Below are positions 1 to 11,701 of a stretch of 64,000 bases of DNA, piece by piece. The notes beneath the pieces are model-generated. The model searched no databases. It saw only the letters and a list, made by a program, of their open reading frames with translations, and was not told the origin of the DNA. Made by a program: the position numbers and the translations under genes. How positions within the stretch are numbered: position 1 is the first letter of the stretch; each line of letters starts with the position of its first letter. Source of the stretch: Bimastos eiseni (taxonomy: Eukaryota; Annelida; Clitellata; Crassiclitellata; Lumbricidae); contig OY365813.1 in the NCBI GenBank assembly GCA_959347315.1, forward strand, positions 15,179,208 to 15,243,207, read 5' to 3'.

Positions 1-660
1 GCAGGGGAGGGAAGGTGTTGAGAAATTGTCGCACTAAAGGACCCCCTCCCTTTCTAGTCGGTCTTGTTCCCACGGTCGGCGCTCCTCGGTTTCCCGATCG
101 TGCACCCTCCCACTCAAGCTTCGCTCCTGCCCCTCGCTTTTCTGTCGTCAGCTTGCTCTTCGCCTGTCGGTGATGCCTTTGTGTGGCCGTTTTTGGTGGG
201 AATTTGCTTCCTGAAATCTTCGCCAGGTGTTCGCTTTCTTACGGTCGAGGGCGGTTTCAGCGCTATAAAAGGGGGCCCGGTTTTAGTCGAAAAGAGAGTC
301 CGAGGAAGACCGTCAGAAGGAGCAGTCGAAGCACGGCCTGATCGAACCGAAGAGAACAGTCTGATCTCCGCCAGCCGAGGGAACAGTTCGAATAAGTCCG
401 ACATAGCGACACGGGGTCTGCCGGTCAACAGTAGGCTACCTGAAAAAGAGTACGGCAGTGAGATTGTGAGGAGGTGGCCACTTGTTCGTTGAGAGGACGA
501 CCGGCCAGGGCGAGATTTGGCGTCTGTCAAGAAATACAGAAATATTGCAGAATTGTCGTGGTTAAGTCCTCTGCCGGACCGGAGAGGCCGAAATTCGCGC
601 GTGACATCCTTGTAGTAGAGACCCCCCAGATTTCGCCACATAAGCAACAAGGACTCACTT
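1..660 (+). promoter_or_regulatory. GC-rich block with TATA box, possible promoter or LTR
   Basis: This block is clearly richer in G+C than the rest of the window. A good TATA box (TATAAAA) sits at 264-270, followed by a G-run. About 30 bases downstream begins a purine-rich stretch, which would fit the start of a transcript on the + strand. The open frames here show no recognisable protein. A strong TATA box in a GC-rich block with no gene behind it is common in LTRs, but I found no matching second LTR, no primer-binding site and no target duplication. The assignment is therefore open between an isolated LTR and a promoter of an unseen gene. Confidence 0.3.
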
Positions 661-663
661 AAA

Positions 664-1790
664 TGAATGACATCTGGTCTTATAGTCAGGATGTGGACTT
701 ATCTGACTCGCGGAGCGCGATATCTTGCCGGAAGAATTGAAAAAGACACGAGCCAGTTGCAGGGAAGTGCTTGGGATATGACTGAAGCATCTTCAATGAA
801 AGATAGTCTAAACGGAGAGAGAAATTTCCTGAACAATTGGTTTTCGACTACGTTTCTCCAACGACTAACAAACAATTTCCGTTTACGATTTCAGTTAAAG
901 CGACAACGGTTGTTTCATTTCTTGCAACATCATAGCGGCACGTACTATAATAACAGTTCTTGTTTTACTTAAGTTTCATGTCGTTATTTTCTTTGCGGCG
1001 ATTATGATATTCGTTTCCAATTTTACGACGAGCTGTGACATTTACCCAGTCACTTCTATTGTGCGCTCTAGTTAAACTGGCAATGTTGAAATGTTTAGCA
1101 TGATATTAAGCATTATTTATGCAAACATAATACCTTATTGGCTTATATGTAGGTCTTGTAAGGGCATTTTTATCTGTGAAAATTGGTTATCGCCAAATTC
1201 ACTAGACTTTGCAAGGCATCATCGTGAAACACCGATTCTACATTGACACGCAGACCATATAATTCGCATTTAAAGAAACGCTGTTCTGGGATGTCTGCGT
1301 CCTTATTCTCCAGCTGACTGTTTAACATTCTTAAAGATCAGCATAATCACGATGTACTTAATACATTATGATACAACGGAACAGTTGTATTCTTTACTCA
1401 AGTCTATGCAGCCGATGAGTTTGAGCAAATATCAACTACAAACCTAGAGCAAATTAATTGCAATGTAAACTGGATAATAATCGTTCAAAGATAACATCCG
1501 TAGTACACATAAACAGATTGATTTTGTATTAAATAAGCTATCATAATTCGCATAATATATGAATGACATCAGGCCAAATTAATATTTAGAACGTAGACTT
1601 ATTTGACTCGCAGTCGCAGAGTACTGCAACCGCCGTCTCCTGTTATAGTGCCGTATGTATATATATATATAATCTATATATATATATATATATATATATA
1701 GATTGAGAGAAGAGATGTTGCAGGGAAGTGCTTGAGATATGACCTACTCATCTTCAATGAGAGAAAGTCTAAACCAGTGGGAGAAATTTC
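664..1790 (+). repeat. Diverged direct repeat pair (664-829 and 1559-1790)
   Basis: Two stretches begin with the same ATGAATGACATC and end with the same GAGAAATTTC. Between these they share 'acttatctgactcgc' and 'gttgcagggaagtgctt' type blocks in the same order. The second copy is interrupted by a (TA)n run at about 1655-1700. The roughly 730 bases between the copies are AT-rich with no gene visible. Confidence 0.6.
1655..1700. repeat. (TA)n microsatellite
   Basis: Two runs of alternating TA separated by 'atc' lie inside the second member of the direct repeat pair. Confidence 0.9.
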
Positions 1791-1900
1791 GGTCGGGGCC
1801 GTCCATAAATGACGTTACGTGCTTAGGGGAAGGGTCACAAAATTTGTGACGATGTGAGACTAGGGGAGCGGTCAACGAAATGTGACGTCACATTAGCTCA
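1791..1900. repeat. Dispersed-repeat end with GGCCGTCCATAAATGACGT
   Basis: The segment has the pattern GGGGCCGTCCATAAATGACG followed by a G-rich run and a 'gtgacg...gtgacgtcac' ending. I recall this pattern as a widespread invertebrate interspersed repeat, but I cannot name its class. From here to about 3.4 kb I see only AT-rich DNA without a recognisable gene. Confidence 0.4.
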
Positions 1901-3432
1901 TCAAACATCAAAGGGCGTAACTTTATTAAAGTTTTTACTCAATTAAACAAGTTTCACATTACCGAGAGTGCTTTGTTGCCGCAATTTAGCAACACTAATC
2001 ATGATTATTCCATTCATAATTTTTTTTAATTCTTTTCTCTACACTCTGTGTGAATTTTGGAATTTTGAAAGTGAGGCTGCCATTCTGTAACTGTGAGTGT
2101 AACACACATGTAGGACTCAATTATCTCGACCAAACGCACAGCGTCACAGAGCACAGAGAATCGCTGCACGTTGGGCGTAATCGCAAACCAAGTTAAGTGG
2201 AAAGGATGTGGATTGGATATTGTTATTTCCATGAAGGACCATTTTGCTTCACCTTGTGAGAATGGAGGGGCATAAAGTTTGGATTGTTCCTAGTTATTGT
2301 TATTGAACACTTTGAAAATAATTGTAATAATTCTGCTAGAGCCTTTCACCTTGAGTAACGCATAATATGTTAATAATAATACTTTCTAAATTTTTCTTCT
2401 TTATACTACATAGTTTCAAGTATTTTTAAATTTATGATTAATGTTTCCCATCTAACCGTTTTCCTAATCGCTGCGCTAGCAACTTCGTTAATTGCTTAAA
2501 TTAATCAGACTCTGCAGTGCAATACCTTATCAGTTCATCTGTCTTAAGGGACGACAGCGAAAGAGGAACATATAGTGACAGAGAGTGAGAGGAAGACAGG
2601 ATGTAGATGACGCCATGAGGGTAATTTGCACGGAAGGTAATTTTTCTAGGGGTAAAAGGCCGGGGGTTATTGGCAGGGACGGGCAATTTACAGGCTGACA
2701 TGTAATTGAATTACCAATTACCAATTACACACATGGTTGTGTGTCTTTCGTAGGCCTCGGACTTCAATGAGCTGTCAGAGATAAGGCTGCCAACCTCGTT
2801 TTGTTGCCATGCATGGAGAAGGTGCAGGAGAAGCATGAACAGGCCGAGTCATGTGGCAGCACCTAGTGGATTTGATGTTGCTATATGCTTTGGATATTAA
2901 TTACCCCCGAGCAGTATCAACTGCTTGGACTCTTGTAAACATATTTCCTGAAAGAAAAGAGACAAATTCTTTGAGAGTATGCCATTTACAAAATTTATAA
3001 GCTGTGTAATTCTGTTTGAACAGCTACTGCAGATGCAGCATGTAACATATATAATTTACTGTGGAGTGGACAGTTCGAACATTTGAAATGGACTGCATGA
3101 ATTCATTAAAGGACACTCAAATATTATTCTTAATTTTGTGTAAGTCTGATGGCTGTTCATTTGCCACAAGTTGATGTTTGTAAATTATTTCACTGTGTTA
3201 AAAAATGTGCCATTTAGAGTTTATTATTGTTGTATTATCAATATTTGTCAGCTGTTTACTTTGAGTCTTTGGTGTGTTAATAACTGAAGTGGATATTCAT
3301 TGTCCTCCTTCACCCTGACTTGGGACTGGCACTGCTAGAGTACATGCAGTGGCAGGGCTACGATCAGAATGGGATCATAGCCAATGCCATACATGCTCAG
3401 CAGTGACAGGTGTGTAGAGGTGCACACATGTG

Positions 3433-3565
3433 GAGGTTAACACACGTGTAAAGTTACACGCATGGTGATCAACACGCGTGTAAAGTTACACATGTCGAGG
3501 TCAACGCGCATGTAAAGTTACACGCGTGTAGGTCACACGCAACCAAAATACACGCGTGGAGATCT
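3433..3565. repeat. 32-bp minisatellite with CACGCGTG core
   Basis: Units starting at 3439, 3471 and 3503 share AACACRCGTGTAAAGTTACAC and are spaced exactly 32 bases apart. A partial fourth unit and further ACACGCGTG words follow up to about 3600. The array directly precedes the first Ig exon of copy A and replaces the place where a signal-peptide exon would be expected. Confidence 0.8.
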
Positions 3566-3639
3566 GTCATACGTGGAAAAAGTGCAGACATGCCACGCGT
3601 GTTACAATGTGTGTTCATGGAACACACTTGGATTAACAG

Positions 3640-3935
3640 TGTAATTACTGCTAAACTTGGAATGCAAAGAAAATCTCTCGGAGAAGGATGCAATTTTCAG
3701 TGGACTTTGACTGGACCTATAATAACTTATTCTGTCTACAATCAAACGCTTGGGTTTGCCGGATCAATGAAGAAAGAGACCAGTTATACATTGGGCAGCC
3801 AAAGGAGTGGTGAGAGTGGAGTGGTGACCCTCACCATATGGAACATCCAGTTATCGGATGCTGGCAACTACTCAATATCAGTGACCACGGGAGCGAATGT
3901 ACTAACAGATGCAAGTGCTTTGCTTTTCGTTTACG
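3640..3935 (+). CDS. Copy A exon: Ig-like domain 1
   Basis: The frame is open through the domain and ends at a donor, TTTACG|gtaagc, in phase 1. The late strand signature SDAGNYSISVTTG and the core FQWTLT mark an Ig fold. The residues where the two core cysteines are expected are not a Cys pair: position b is F after N, and GNYSIS has S at position f. The homologous exons in B and C start two bases later relative to the conserved GMQR. The AG at 3638-3639 therefore gives an out-of-phase junction, and the 5' end here is uncertain or broken. Secondary calls for this exon rely on 60-70 percent similarity to B and C judged by eye. Confidence 0.7.
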
Positions 3936-4402
3936 GTAAGCTCTCGTGATTTTAAAATTAATATCCCTACAACATTTTCGTATATTAGCTAGATTTGTTT
4001 GAAAGTGAGTTCTTGACCTCTTACTTTTTGTTTTACTGGAGTGCGATGCTAAATACAGATTTTGAAGCCCACAACTCTAGTATGATCTTCAGCATGTCCG
4101 GCTTATTACGTCGCCAAAGATGTCCATTTGAATATGATTTATTGAATTAATTGAACTTTTGCGCACAAAAGTAAATTTCATCATCACATTCGATTTTTCA
4201 ATCAATCTTCTATTATATTGTTTTCCGTCGAAAATTTCCAACGGCCGTTAATCATGCTTCTTGCGCGTAATGCCTCTAGGCAGTTAAAATAGATGCTGCA
4301 TGAAGTCTAATACGTTATATTAAAGTGCATATTTAAATGTATTTGTAGAATAGCTATGAAAATTTTTGTATCAAATTTAACAAGCGAAATGTTTATATTT
4401 AG

Positions 4403-4765
4403 GTCAATCTCAAAGCGTTGAGAATCAAACGTCTGTCGGAATTAGACAACTATCGGCAACAGAAGGCGATATAGTCGACCTGACTTGTACTGTGACAGCG
4501 ACTTCATTACCTGTGGCGTATCGACCCAGGATATATTATCATTGGTACTTGCCAGAGATTGGCTATCTTCAGAATATTTCCATTGGACCAGCACAAACTT
4601 CCACCTATGGCTATTCAGTCCCTGGCTACAGCATCAAAGACGATGGCAAAACACTTGTGATTGCATCGGCTCAATATCGTGATACTCTCGGGCTCTTTAG
4701 CTATGGGCAAGAACAATGGTCACCGTATCAATCGAGCAGCCCTTGGTATTACTTGCCGTTAAACA
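4403..4765 (+). CDS. Copy A exon: Ig-like domain 2
   Basis: The exon is bounded by acceptor atttag|GTCAAT and donor AACA|gttagt, in phase 1 at both ends, and is open throughout. The first core cysteine is present (DLTCTVT), followed by the core Trp in YYHWYLP and the strand signature SIKDDGKTLVIASAQY. The second core cysteine, present as ILCYGQE in copies B and C, is Ser here (LFSYGQE), so this copy has lost the domain disulphide. The domain is about 120 residues, long for an Ig domain, because of an insertion between strands C and D. Confidence 0.75.
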
Positions 4766-5582
4766 GTTAGTATATTACGCTACCATAGTGTTTAGATGTG
4801 AGCAATCTGTATGCATGTGTTCCAGTGTTTCTGAATGTGTTAGTATTACGTTTTAACAATTGAGAATCTGCTGCACAGAGCAGGATGATGACTTAAAGGC
4901 AGTTTTACAAATTAAATTATACATCGTTTTATTAACGGCTAAAATGTTAGTAGAAATGATTACGAATTCAGGTCTACATATGGTTCAGTATTTCAAAGTA
5001 GGTTTATTGAAAGCCTTTAATGTAGTTACCAAAAAGAGTATTGTTCTGTTATAATTATATGGTCGTGCAATTCGCAATAGCTTTCATGACGCTCCATTAG
5101 GTACTGAGCCAGACACCGGCTTTGAGAAACACGACAACTGTCATATGAAGCTATAATACTAGACGGCACAGATACTCTTCTCGTATCTGAGTGTCGCTGA
5201 GTAGGTGACCCTACATTTGTAGATGCAGTAATGCTGCCTTCTTAAATCATTCAAGTATAAATATTTGGTAAACAAATTTCAACCGGGATATACCTCCGAC
5301 CTTATAAGTCATATTCTGCAGCTTATTTATTAAGCAAGTAAGTACGTAAGCAAGCTCTTTATTATACCCTCTGCACAAAGACACTCTGGTGTACACGCAC
5401 CTTAATCACCAGAACACGAGAACGAAAGAAACGTGAAGGCTAGAAGTCAACAGCGCACATCCCATATCAAGTCTAGCCAATGCTATGAAACTCACCAAGG
5501 CAGAAAATTCTCTCACTTGCAAAAGCACTGTTGCAGCGCGGGATTTAATATTAAACATTTGTCTATGTCTTTTCTTTTTTAA

Positions 5583-5884
5583 ATCGACCATATATTACTT
5601 CACGGACTCCAGCTAGCAAGAAGTTCAACGCCGTCATAGGTGATTCTGTTTTACTTTCATTTAATTTGTGGCAATGCCTAGCGTGACTTCTGCGACAAAC
5701 TGGAGTTTTGCCAACACTGCTGAGCAGGTGTATGAACTGCCAGCCGGGTCCTCATATTGAATTTCATATTCTTCATATTCTCTTGCATTTACATTCACAT
5801 CGGAAGTTTATTACGGATATTATTCAATTAGTTTGAGCAACATCATTGGCTCAACAACAGAAACCTTTCAAGCTCTTCGTCCAG
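5583..5884 (+). pseudogene. Copy A exon relic: Ig-like domain 3
   Basis: Clearly homologous to the Ig3 exons of B, C and M (PASKKFNAVIGDSV, YYGYYSIS, then FQALRPG), but dead in three ways. The acceptor AG is AA (5581-5582), one base is missing near 5664 relative to B, and a TGA stop lies at 5758-5760 where copy C has TCA. The donor CCAG|gtaaat is intact. If transcribed, this exon would probably be skipped. Confidence 0.8.
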
Positions 5885-6276
5885 GTAAATAAATCATTCG
5901 TGTAACAATGGACAATAATTAAGAACCCTATCGTCTCATTATGCATTAGTGAATCTATGTGATAACTACTTGTGTAGTCTAAGAAGTCACGCTAGACATC
6001 GCTTGCAGACTCTCGAGATGCATCATCAATACACCCTCTACAGATCTACAAAGGACTTACTGAACAAAAGTGTCGTAGGCTACGGTCAGGTCTAGGAATG
6101 CCGCATCTAACTTTTACCGTTCTCTATATTAATGTTGTCAGGGCGGCTACTTGGCTGCAGTTGCTTCTGCCTGCCTGTTCAATGTTTATGATGACATTAC
6201 GTCAGAGGTCAGGAGCTGCAGGTTAACGCGTTTCAGGGTCTTAAATACCATTGACAGGAGAGATATTGCTGGAGGC

Positions 6277-6687
6277 CTAGTTTGCGTCTTTTCCTGACTT
6301 TGGAATGGCTATGACCTTGGTCCTTCTCCAGATGGCCGGCAACCTTTTCTCTGCCGAAAAGGAGATCAGGTCGAAACCGTCTATGTTGAGTCCATCGGCC
6401 ACGCCTGTTGCTACGTGAACCTCTTGGAGGCAGATGACATCGACACTCAGTTCCAGGGCGATGGAGGCGATGATGCAGTGTTTGGCTTCTGACAGGCCTA
6501 CGTTTTGTTGGAGGATGCGCATGGCCGGATCAATGGTTTGGAAGTCGGCTGTGGTTCCGAGCTGCTCTTCAGCATGTAATCGGGATTCATTTCTACTCTG
6601 TGATGAATTCGATCTGGTGGTCTGGATTATTTGCTTCCCTCGGCGCACCAGGTGCTGTCGGGGAAAGCGGCGAGAACACTGAGCCAA
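6277..6687 (-). pseudogene. LINE fragment: APE endonuclease piece joined to RT piece
   Basis: The frame reads ILQQNVGLSEAKHCIIASIA and SVDVICLQEVHV, typical of the start of an AP-like endonuclease of non-LTR retrotransposons (QEV box). It then jumps to RRTKVIAIPKSGKD, the usual start of a LINE reverse transcriptase. The catalytic remainder of the endonuclease is missing, so this is an internally deleted, dead copy. It lies in the Ig3-FN3 intron of copy A, antisense to the gene. Confidence 0.75.
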
Positions 6688-6769
6688 AATTTCCTAGAGG
6701 AAATTTAAGCGCTAGCCTAAATGTCATTACAAACGACTATTTTATATCAGTTAGCCAAACAGAGCACAT

Positions 6770-7250
6770 CACTGAAAGAGTCGCCAGTGGTGGGCCCACT
6801 TAGAAGCGTGGAACCAACCAACGGATTCCCGTCGACAGCCGACAGATATGGCATGGATGTTCAGAGTCTCTTGGCCAAATTGCGTCGATAGGGTAGAGCG
6901 ACTACTGCCGACAGCCTTCGCTGACACGGTGACGGTGTCTACGAGTAGTCTCTCACTGGTGGACGATGACGTGCCTCCGGATACTCGGCGAGGCAAGAGG
7001 AGAACGTAGAAAAGGCATTCGTCGTGTCTTGGTCGGTAGATTGAATAGCAATCCGTGACTAGGCCTATCGGTCAAAGTCACTCCAATGGCTTCGTCGCTT
7101 GTCTTCCACTCGACTACAGGAGGCGTACACGGTCCGCATGGCTAAGACTCAACCGCACATCAGAAGAATGGACCTGTTGCAATCATATGGCCTGGGCAAT
7201 ATGCGAAAAAACATCCTATAAGCGATAAAAATCCTAGGAAATGTCAAAAA
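6770..7250. repeat. Dispersed repeat also present inverted at 36.03-36.24 kb
   Basis: The segment around 7000-7050 (AAGGCATTCGTCGTGTCTTG then GGTCGGTAGATTGAAT) reappears in reverse complement at about 36190-36230, with similar flanks for some 200 bases. It probably belongs to the neighbouring LINE remains. The open frame on the - strand here shows no recognisable domain. Confidence 0.45.
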
Positions 7251-7449
7251 TAAGTCCGGTAAGCAAGATTATCACTAGAAAACTTTTACATGTTCGAAGT
7301 TACTGAGAAAATTGATTCTTCATCTATAGATGAAATGGCCGTCGAAATGACGCAGAAGTCGATCAATCGACCGACATGGTAGTTGACAAGTGCAGAAAAA
7401 CCTTGCGCCTTACAGTGCGTTTGGATCGTGCAATCCGTTGCATACGACC

Positions 7450-7850
7450 CGGCTTAATGGTCCATCCGTTTCGGCTTATATTCGCATTGCTCTTCACTGG
7501 CGGCCGGTCTCTTTCTAGATTTTGACACTAGTTTTGAGATGTCTCTCTGGTTGTGCGCCGTCCTACTTGACTAAACTGTGTCGTCCTGTCTCTGACCTCC
7601 CATCGCATAGAACTCTTGCACTCCTCCTCTAAGGGTGTGCTTATGGTGTCTAGGGAGCACTCGTCGCTAATGCTGCGTCAAGCATTCTCGGTGATCGGTC
7701 CGTCCATCTGGAATGGACTCTAGGTAGCCCTCCGTTTTCCCCTTACGTCAAAATCATTTCTAACAGCTTTGGCATGGCTGGTAGGACTTTTGAGTTGTTT
7801 CACTTTTAAGACGTGCGGTTTTAATTATCGACATGAACGAATGATCAATT
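7450..7850 (+). pseudogene. LINE fragment: CR1/L2-type RT C-terminus
   Basis: Broken frames read ALHWRPVS, APSYLTKLCRPVSDLPSHRT and later VIGPSIWNG, the usual order in the C-terminal part of CR1/L2-like reverse transcriptases (LHWLPV, APxYL, GPxxWN). Several stops and shifts make it dead. The element ends at about 7850, some 230 bases before the FN3 exon. Copy M has a related LINE end at the same place in its intron, so the insertion predates the A/M duplication. Confidence 0.7.
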
Positions 7851-8085
7851 AATATATTGAAATATGAAATGCGTTGGATGCCTCTGCATTTGGATTGCTC
7901 CACTAGAGACTCACATGACGAGACATTTTAAGAACGCTTTTATATTAATAATAAAATAATTGGTTTATTATTGTGACAACGATTGGCTATTTTGATATAG
8001 GCATACGTATTGCGTATAAGTTTATTTTACTACTACATGCATTTAGCCTACATTTTTATATGTATTCTATTTGCTGTATCTTCAG

Positions 8086-8730
8086 GTCCGCCTGATACAC
8101 CATCGAGTGTGACAGCAATATTTGTTTCTGGTTGGCGAATTGTAACAGCGTGGAATTGTATGTGGTTTAATGGTCGTCCACAGCAGATCATCTTGCAACT
8201 AAAGTCTCTAAGTAACAATAATATAATCGACATTTTGTATCCCTACGTTTCAAACGACTGCTATAATTTAAGCAACGCAGCTCAGTTTCAGAGCGGAATT
8301 CAACCTGAGACGGACTACGAGGTCAGCGTCTGGTCAATCAATGACCTTGGATCCAGCGACATCGTCAAATTACTTGTGAAAACTCCAAAAATATTCGAAT
8401 TATCATTTTCTCCGAAGACCATATCGCTCAACGGAAGTCAAGCCATTATTAAATTTAGCGCCATTGAGGGCAAAATAGTTTCACCGTATTTTTCACTGCA
8501 AGTACAGTGTTGCCTTGAATTAACAGGAAATTGCGATTTTAATACTTGTTTCGACGTAAACGACACTGTCAGAAAAGTAACATGGGACAATATTCCAATA
8601 GGAGATGTGTATTTATTCGACATTTATGCATATGGCTTCAATATTGAAAATTACCAGAACTATGATTATTACTATTTGGGAATGGTGAAAGGTGTTAGAT
8701 TTTCGAGATTGGAAGTCATCGAACCTGAAG
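8086..8730 (+). CDS. Copy A exon: FN3-like domain plus Cys-containing extension
   Basis: A 645-base exon, open throughout, with acceptor cttcag|GTCCGC and donor CTGAAG|gtgagt, in phase 1 at both ends. Residues 1-100 have fibronectin type III features: GPPDTPSSV at the start, WNCMWFNGRPQQ in the middle and DYEVSVWSINDLGSSD near the end. The following 115 residues form a second segment with SPKTISLNGSQA, QVQCCLELTGNC, DVYLFDIYAYG and YYYLGMVKGVR. It contains four closely placed cysteines and may be a divergent second FN3 or a novel fold. Copies M and B share the same exon architecture. No lesion is seen here. Confidence 0.85.
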
Positions 8731-10114
8731 GTGAGTTTTAAGCCACAAATAGCCACGAATTCATTAAGCCTATAATGCGCTGCTGCTAGATATGGATTAT
8801 GCCATTTGATCGTATACGGTGAGCATTCGACAGCCGCGGCCTATATTTGTAATCTTACGATTGTGGTTTCGAGAATGCTGGGCGAAATCTGTGTGACGAC
8901 CATGAAAAAGTTAGTTGTACAAATTGTCTAGAACAATCGATTCAGATAAATTGACTTTGAGCAGCAGTAGGTGGGATGACTGCAAAAAATTAAGCAGCGT
9001 ATGATCTTATTATTGCTCCTGGACGGGAGCGTAGTGAACGCCAATCCAAAGTTAATAAGTGATGCTTTGTATAATAAAAATTTCCCATGGACCTGTGGCG
9101 TTCTGCCGCCCGAGCGCCTGCCTAACGCTAACGGACGGTGTCGACTCCAGCTTGCGAACACGTCTGAAGTCGCCCGAGTCACTTCCCTGTCAAATCTCAA
9201 TGCCAAATGGTTACTCTCTATATCTACCAGGATGTTCGCTCTCATCAGTAAAGATTAAAGATGGGTCTCTTCTCCAAGAAAGGTAACACTGTTCGAATTA
9301 GTCACGAGGTCTGACTCTGCCTATTCCGCGGTCGCCGGATGGGCAACGTTCTGAGGATGGCCGTACTCAAAACAGGGTTCACAATCAAACGTAATTCATA
9401 ATGCCGGTATGGCAGGAGTCTTCCTCGCCTTGCATACCTTCCAAGCTACTAGCCTCTTCTTCCTCTACCTGATGTCGTACCGTTCAGCAACTTGTGACTC
9501 TGAAACTATCGCCAAATAGGGACACCAAACGTTCTCTTAAGTGACGAGGTTCAGACATATTTGAAACAAGTCCATAAGCCATTTCGGCCTATACAATTAT
9601 CGGTACTAAATTCAACGTCTTGTACTCTTAGACATTACTGTTCTCAACTCTTTAAACTCTGTCGTCCTAGACACTACAAGTCGCACAGCTCTTAGTCATG
9701 TCATCTCCGACACTTATCTATCACGCCTTCTGCTCAACACGTATCTCTCTCGGTCTATTTCCGTATATGGCATAAACGGCCGGACACGTATGTTTTGTCA
9801 TGCACAATTGGCGGACTAAGTTCCCGTTCTCTGTGTTAGCAGTTACCCACCAACACTGATATATTCTGCTTCGATAAAAATGACACTGGCATGGTATTCA
9901 CGGACACTGATAGTGAAGGTCTTCTGTCTATAACCTTCGCTATCTGCACACAGATCTTCGATCCGACCTACGCACGAGGGGGCCCGACCTCGCACTTTAG
10001 TCAGTTCTCAGAACTGTGTGTAACGACAAGCAACCATGTATTCACCTGGGTACCCGATTACCCAAACTTACTCGTATCGATCACTTCGATCAGACACGCA
10101 AGTAGATACACTTC

Positions 10115-11701
10115 GGGAAAACGGGAGGAGTATCTATGACCAACGTAGATAGCCAACAGTAATATTTACGCATCTCTAACCTGGGTTTTCGACTGCCCAG
10201 ACTTTCACGTGCTTCTTGGTCAATTTCCGTGTGCGGCATACCGACCTCACACGCATAAGTTATCATGCACACGATTGACCGTCCTCTGCTTTGGCAATTG
10301 TCCGCCGACACCGTAATATATTCTGATACTCGGGAAACCAGGAGGAGTAACTGTGACCAACGTAGGTAACAAACAAGAGTACCTATCGAACGACCATAAA
10401 GCCATCAAGAAGAGTTACTTGACTTGTAACCTGAAGGTATCAATCGGCACCAGTGTTTTCTCTTGTTTGTCACGTGCTCTTCTAAGGTTTGTACGGCTGC
10501 TACTGCGGGAATCTACTCGGCTTGTATCTTTTGCGGCCATCCGAATTTTCACGTCTCCGACAACCTGCTGGTATTCGTGAGGAGTAACTATGACCGAACT
10601 AGGTAGCCAACAAGTATCTTTCTCGGCCTGCTTGCATCTGTCATATATTTAAGTATCCGATCACCCAGACTCTCACATGTCTGTAACTTCCTTGGACTGC
10701 ACTTATTCCTCTCATCGTAGGATCATCTAGATACTCGTCACCTAGAGCTCTGACCAACGGTAATGCACCAACTCTCGTTTCTCAGACTCGATTCTCTCAC
10801 AGGCACCTGAGGTAAGTGATACCACGTTACCTCTATGTTTCACACAGACCTGTATTATTATAATCACTTTCTCTGAAGCAATTGTACTCTGTCTCTTATA
10901 CACTGGAACGAACCACTGGCAAATCTTTCGAGGAAGTCCTCGAAAAGAGATTATGTAGTTAGATCTACAAGAAGAAATTAGTAGACGCCTCGCGGGGAAA
11001 CCGCGAGCCAAGATATTGCAACTAGACACACAAGTGAATAAATTTCTGGAAAACCGAGAGGAGTAACTGTGACCAACATAGGTAGCCAGTAAGAATATTT
11101 ACCGAAAGACCGTAAGACAATCAAGAAGACATACTGCGGGGACACCGCAAGTACAGATATTACGTTTAGTAACTCAAGTAAAGATACGCGGGGAAACCGC
11201 GACCTAAGACATTGCGATCAGACACGCAAATCAACAGATTGCTGGTAAACGGGAGGAGTAAGTATGACCACGCTAGGTAGCCAAGTATAGATGTTTACGG
11301 AAAACCGTAAATAGAAAAGAATATGCGGAGACGCCCACAATTGATCAGGTTATTGGCACCAAAGGGAACTTTCCCTGTATCGAACGCACCAATGGGGTCA
11401 CCCTCCCCGTATTTATCGAATGTATTCATGTTTTCCCGTATTTGTCAACGGCTTCTCCGGTAGCTCTCAGTCTGTTTCCAACGGCTTCACGGGGCTGCCC
11501 TCCCCGTCTTTTAACCAACGTGTACACTGGGGAATTCTTCCCGTAAATTGTCTCAACGGTCGCCATAATCTGTCTCGGTGTAACGTGCGGTTGCTCGGGC
11601 TTTACCCGATCTCTATTTCTCACGGCCACCGACGGGGTCACGTATCCGACAACCTGCTGGTATTCGCGAGGAGTAACTATGACCGATCTAGGTAGCCAAC
11701 C
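10115..11701 (+). repeat. Six degenerate copies of a 28S rRNA-like motif
   Basis: Consensus CTGGTAAACGGGAGGAGTAA, then CTATGACC, about eight variable bases, and AGGTAGCCAA. From memory, eukaryotic 28S rRNA has GGGTAAACGGCGGGAGTAAC, TATGAC, CTCTCTTAAGGTAGCCAA here, which is the R2 retrotransposon and I-PpoI target region. The downstream sequence (AAGAATATTTACC) is not 28S. Spacing is about 217, 236, 480, 195 and 415 bases, suggesting a decayed ~200-240 base tandem unit. This is not a functional rRNA gene. Confidence 0.6.
10989..11311 (+). repeat. Unit with conserved GC-rich hairpins
   Basis: Perfect or near-perfect stem-loops recur within the repeat units. At 10989-11007 there is CTCGCGG/GGAAA/CCGCGAG, at 11136-11148 GCGG/GGACA/CCGC, at 11187-11201 CGCGG/GGAAA/CCGCG, and at 11294-11311 TTTACGG/AAAA/CCGTAAA. 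Compensated stems with a purine-rich loop suggest selection on an RNA structure at some time in the history of the repeat. Confidence 0.6.

Noticed and set aside
64..650. Open frames of 142 and 178 codons on both strands near the left edge
   Set aside because: Overlapping frames in a GC-rich block with no recognisable domain; chance frames are expected there.
10115..11701. A real 28S rRNA gene
   Set aside because: Only about 45 bases resemble 28S, repeated in degenerate form with unrelated sequence between.
10115..11701. CRISPR array
   Set aside because: Units of about 200 bp with degenerate copies in a eukaryotic intron; repeat and spacer lengths do not fit.
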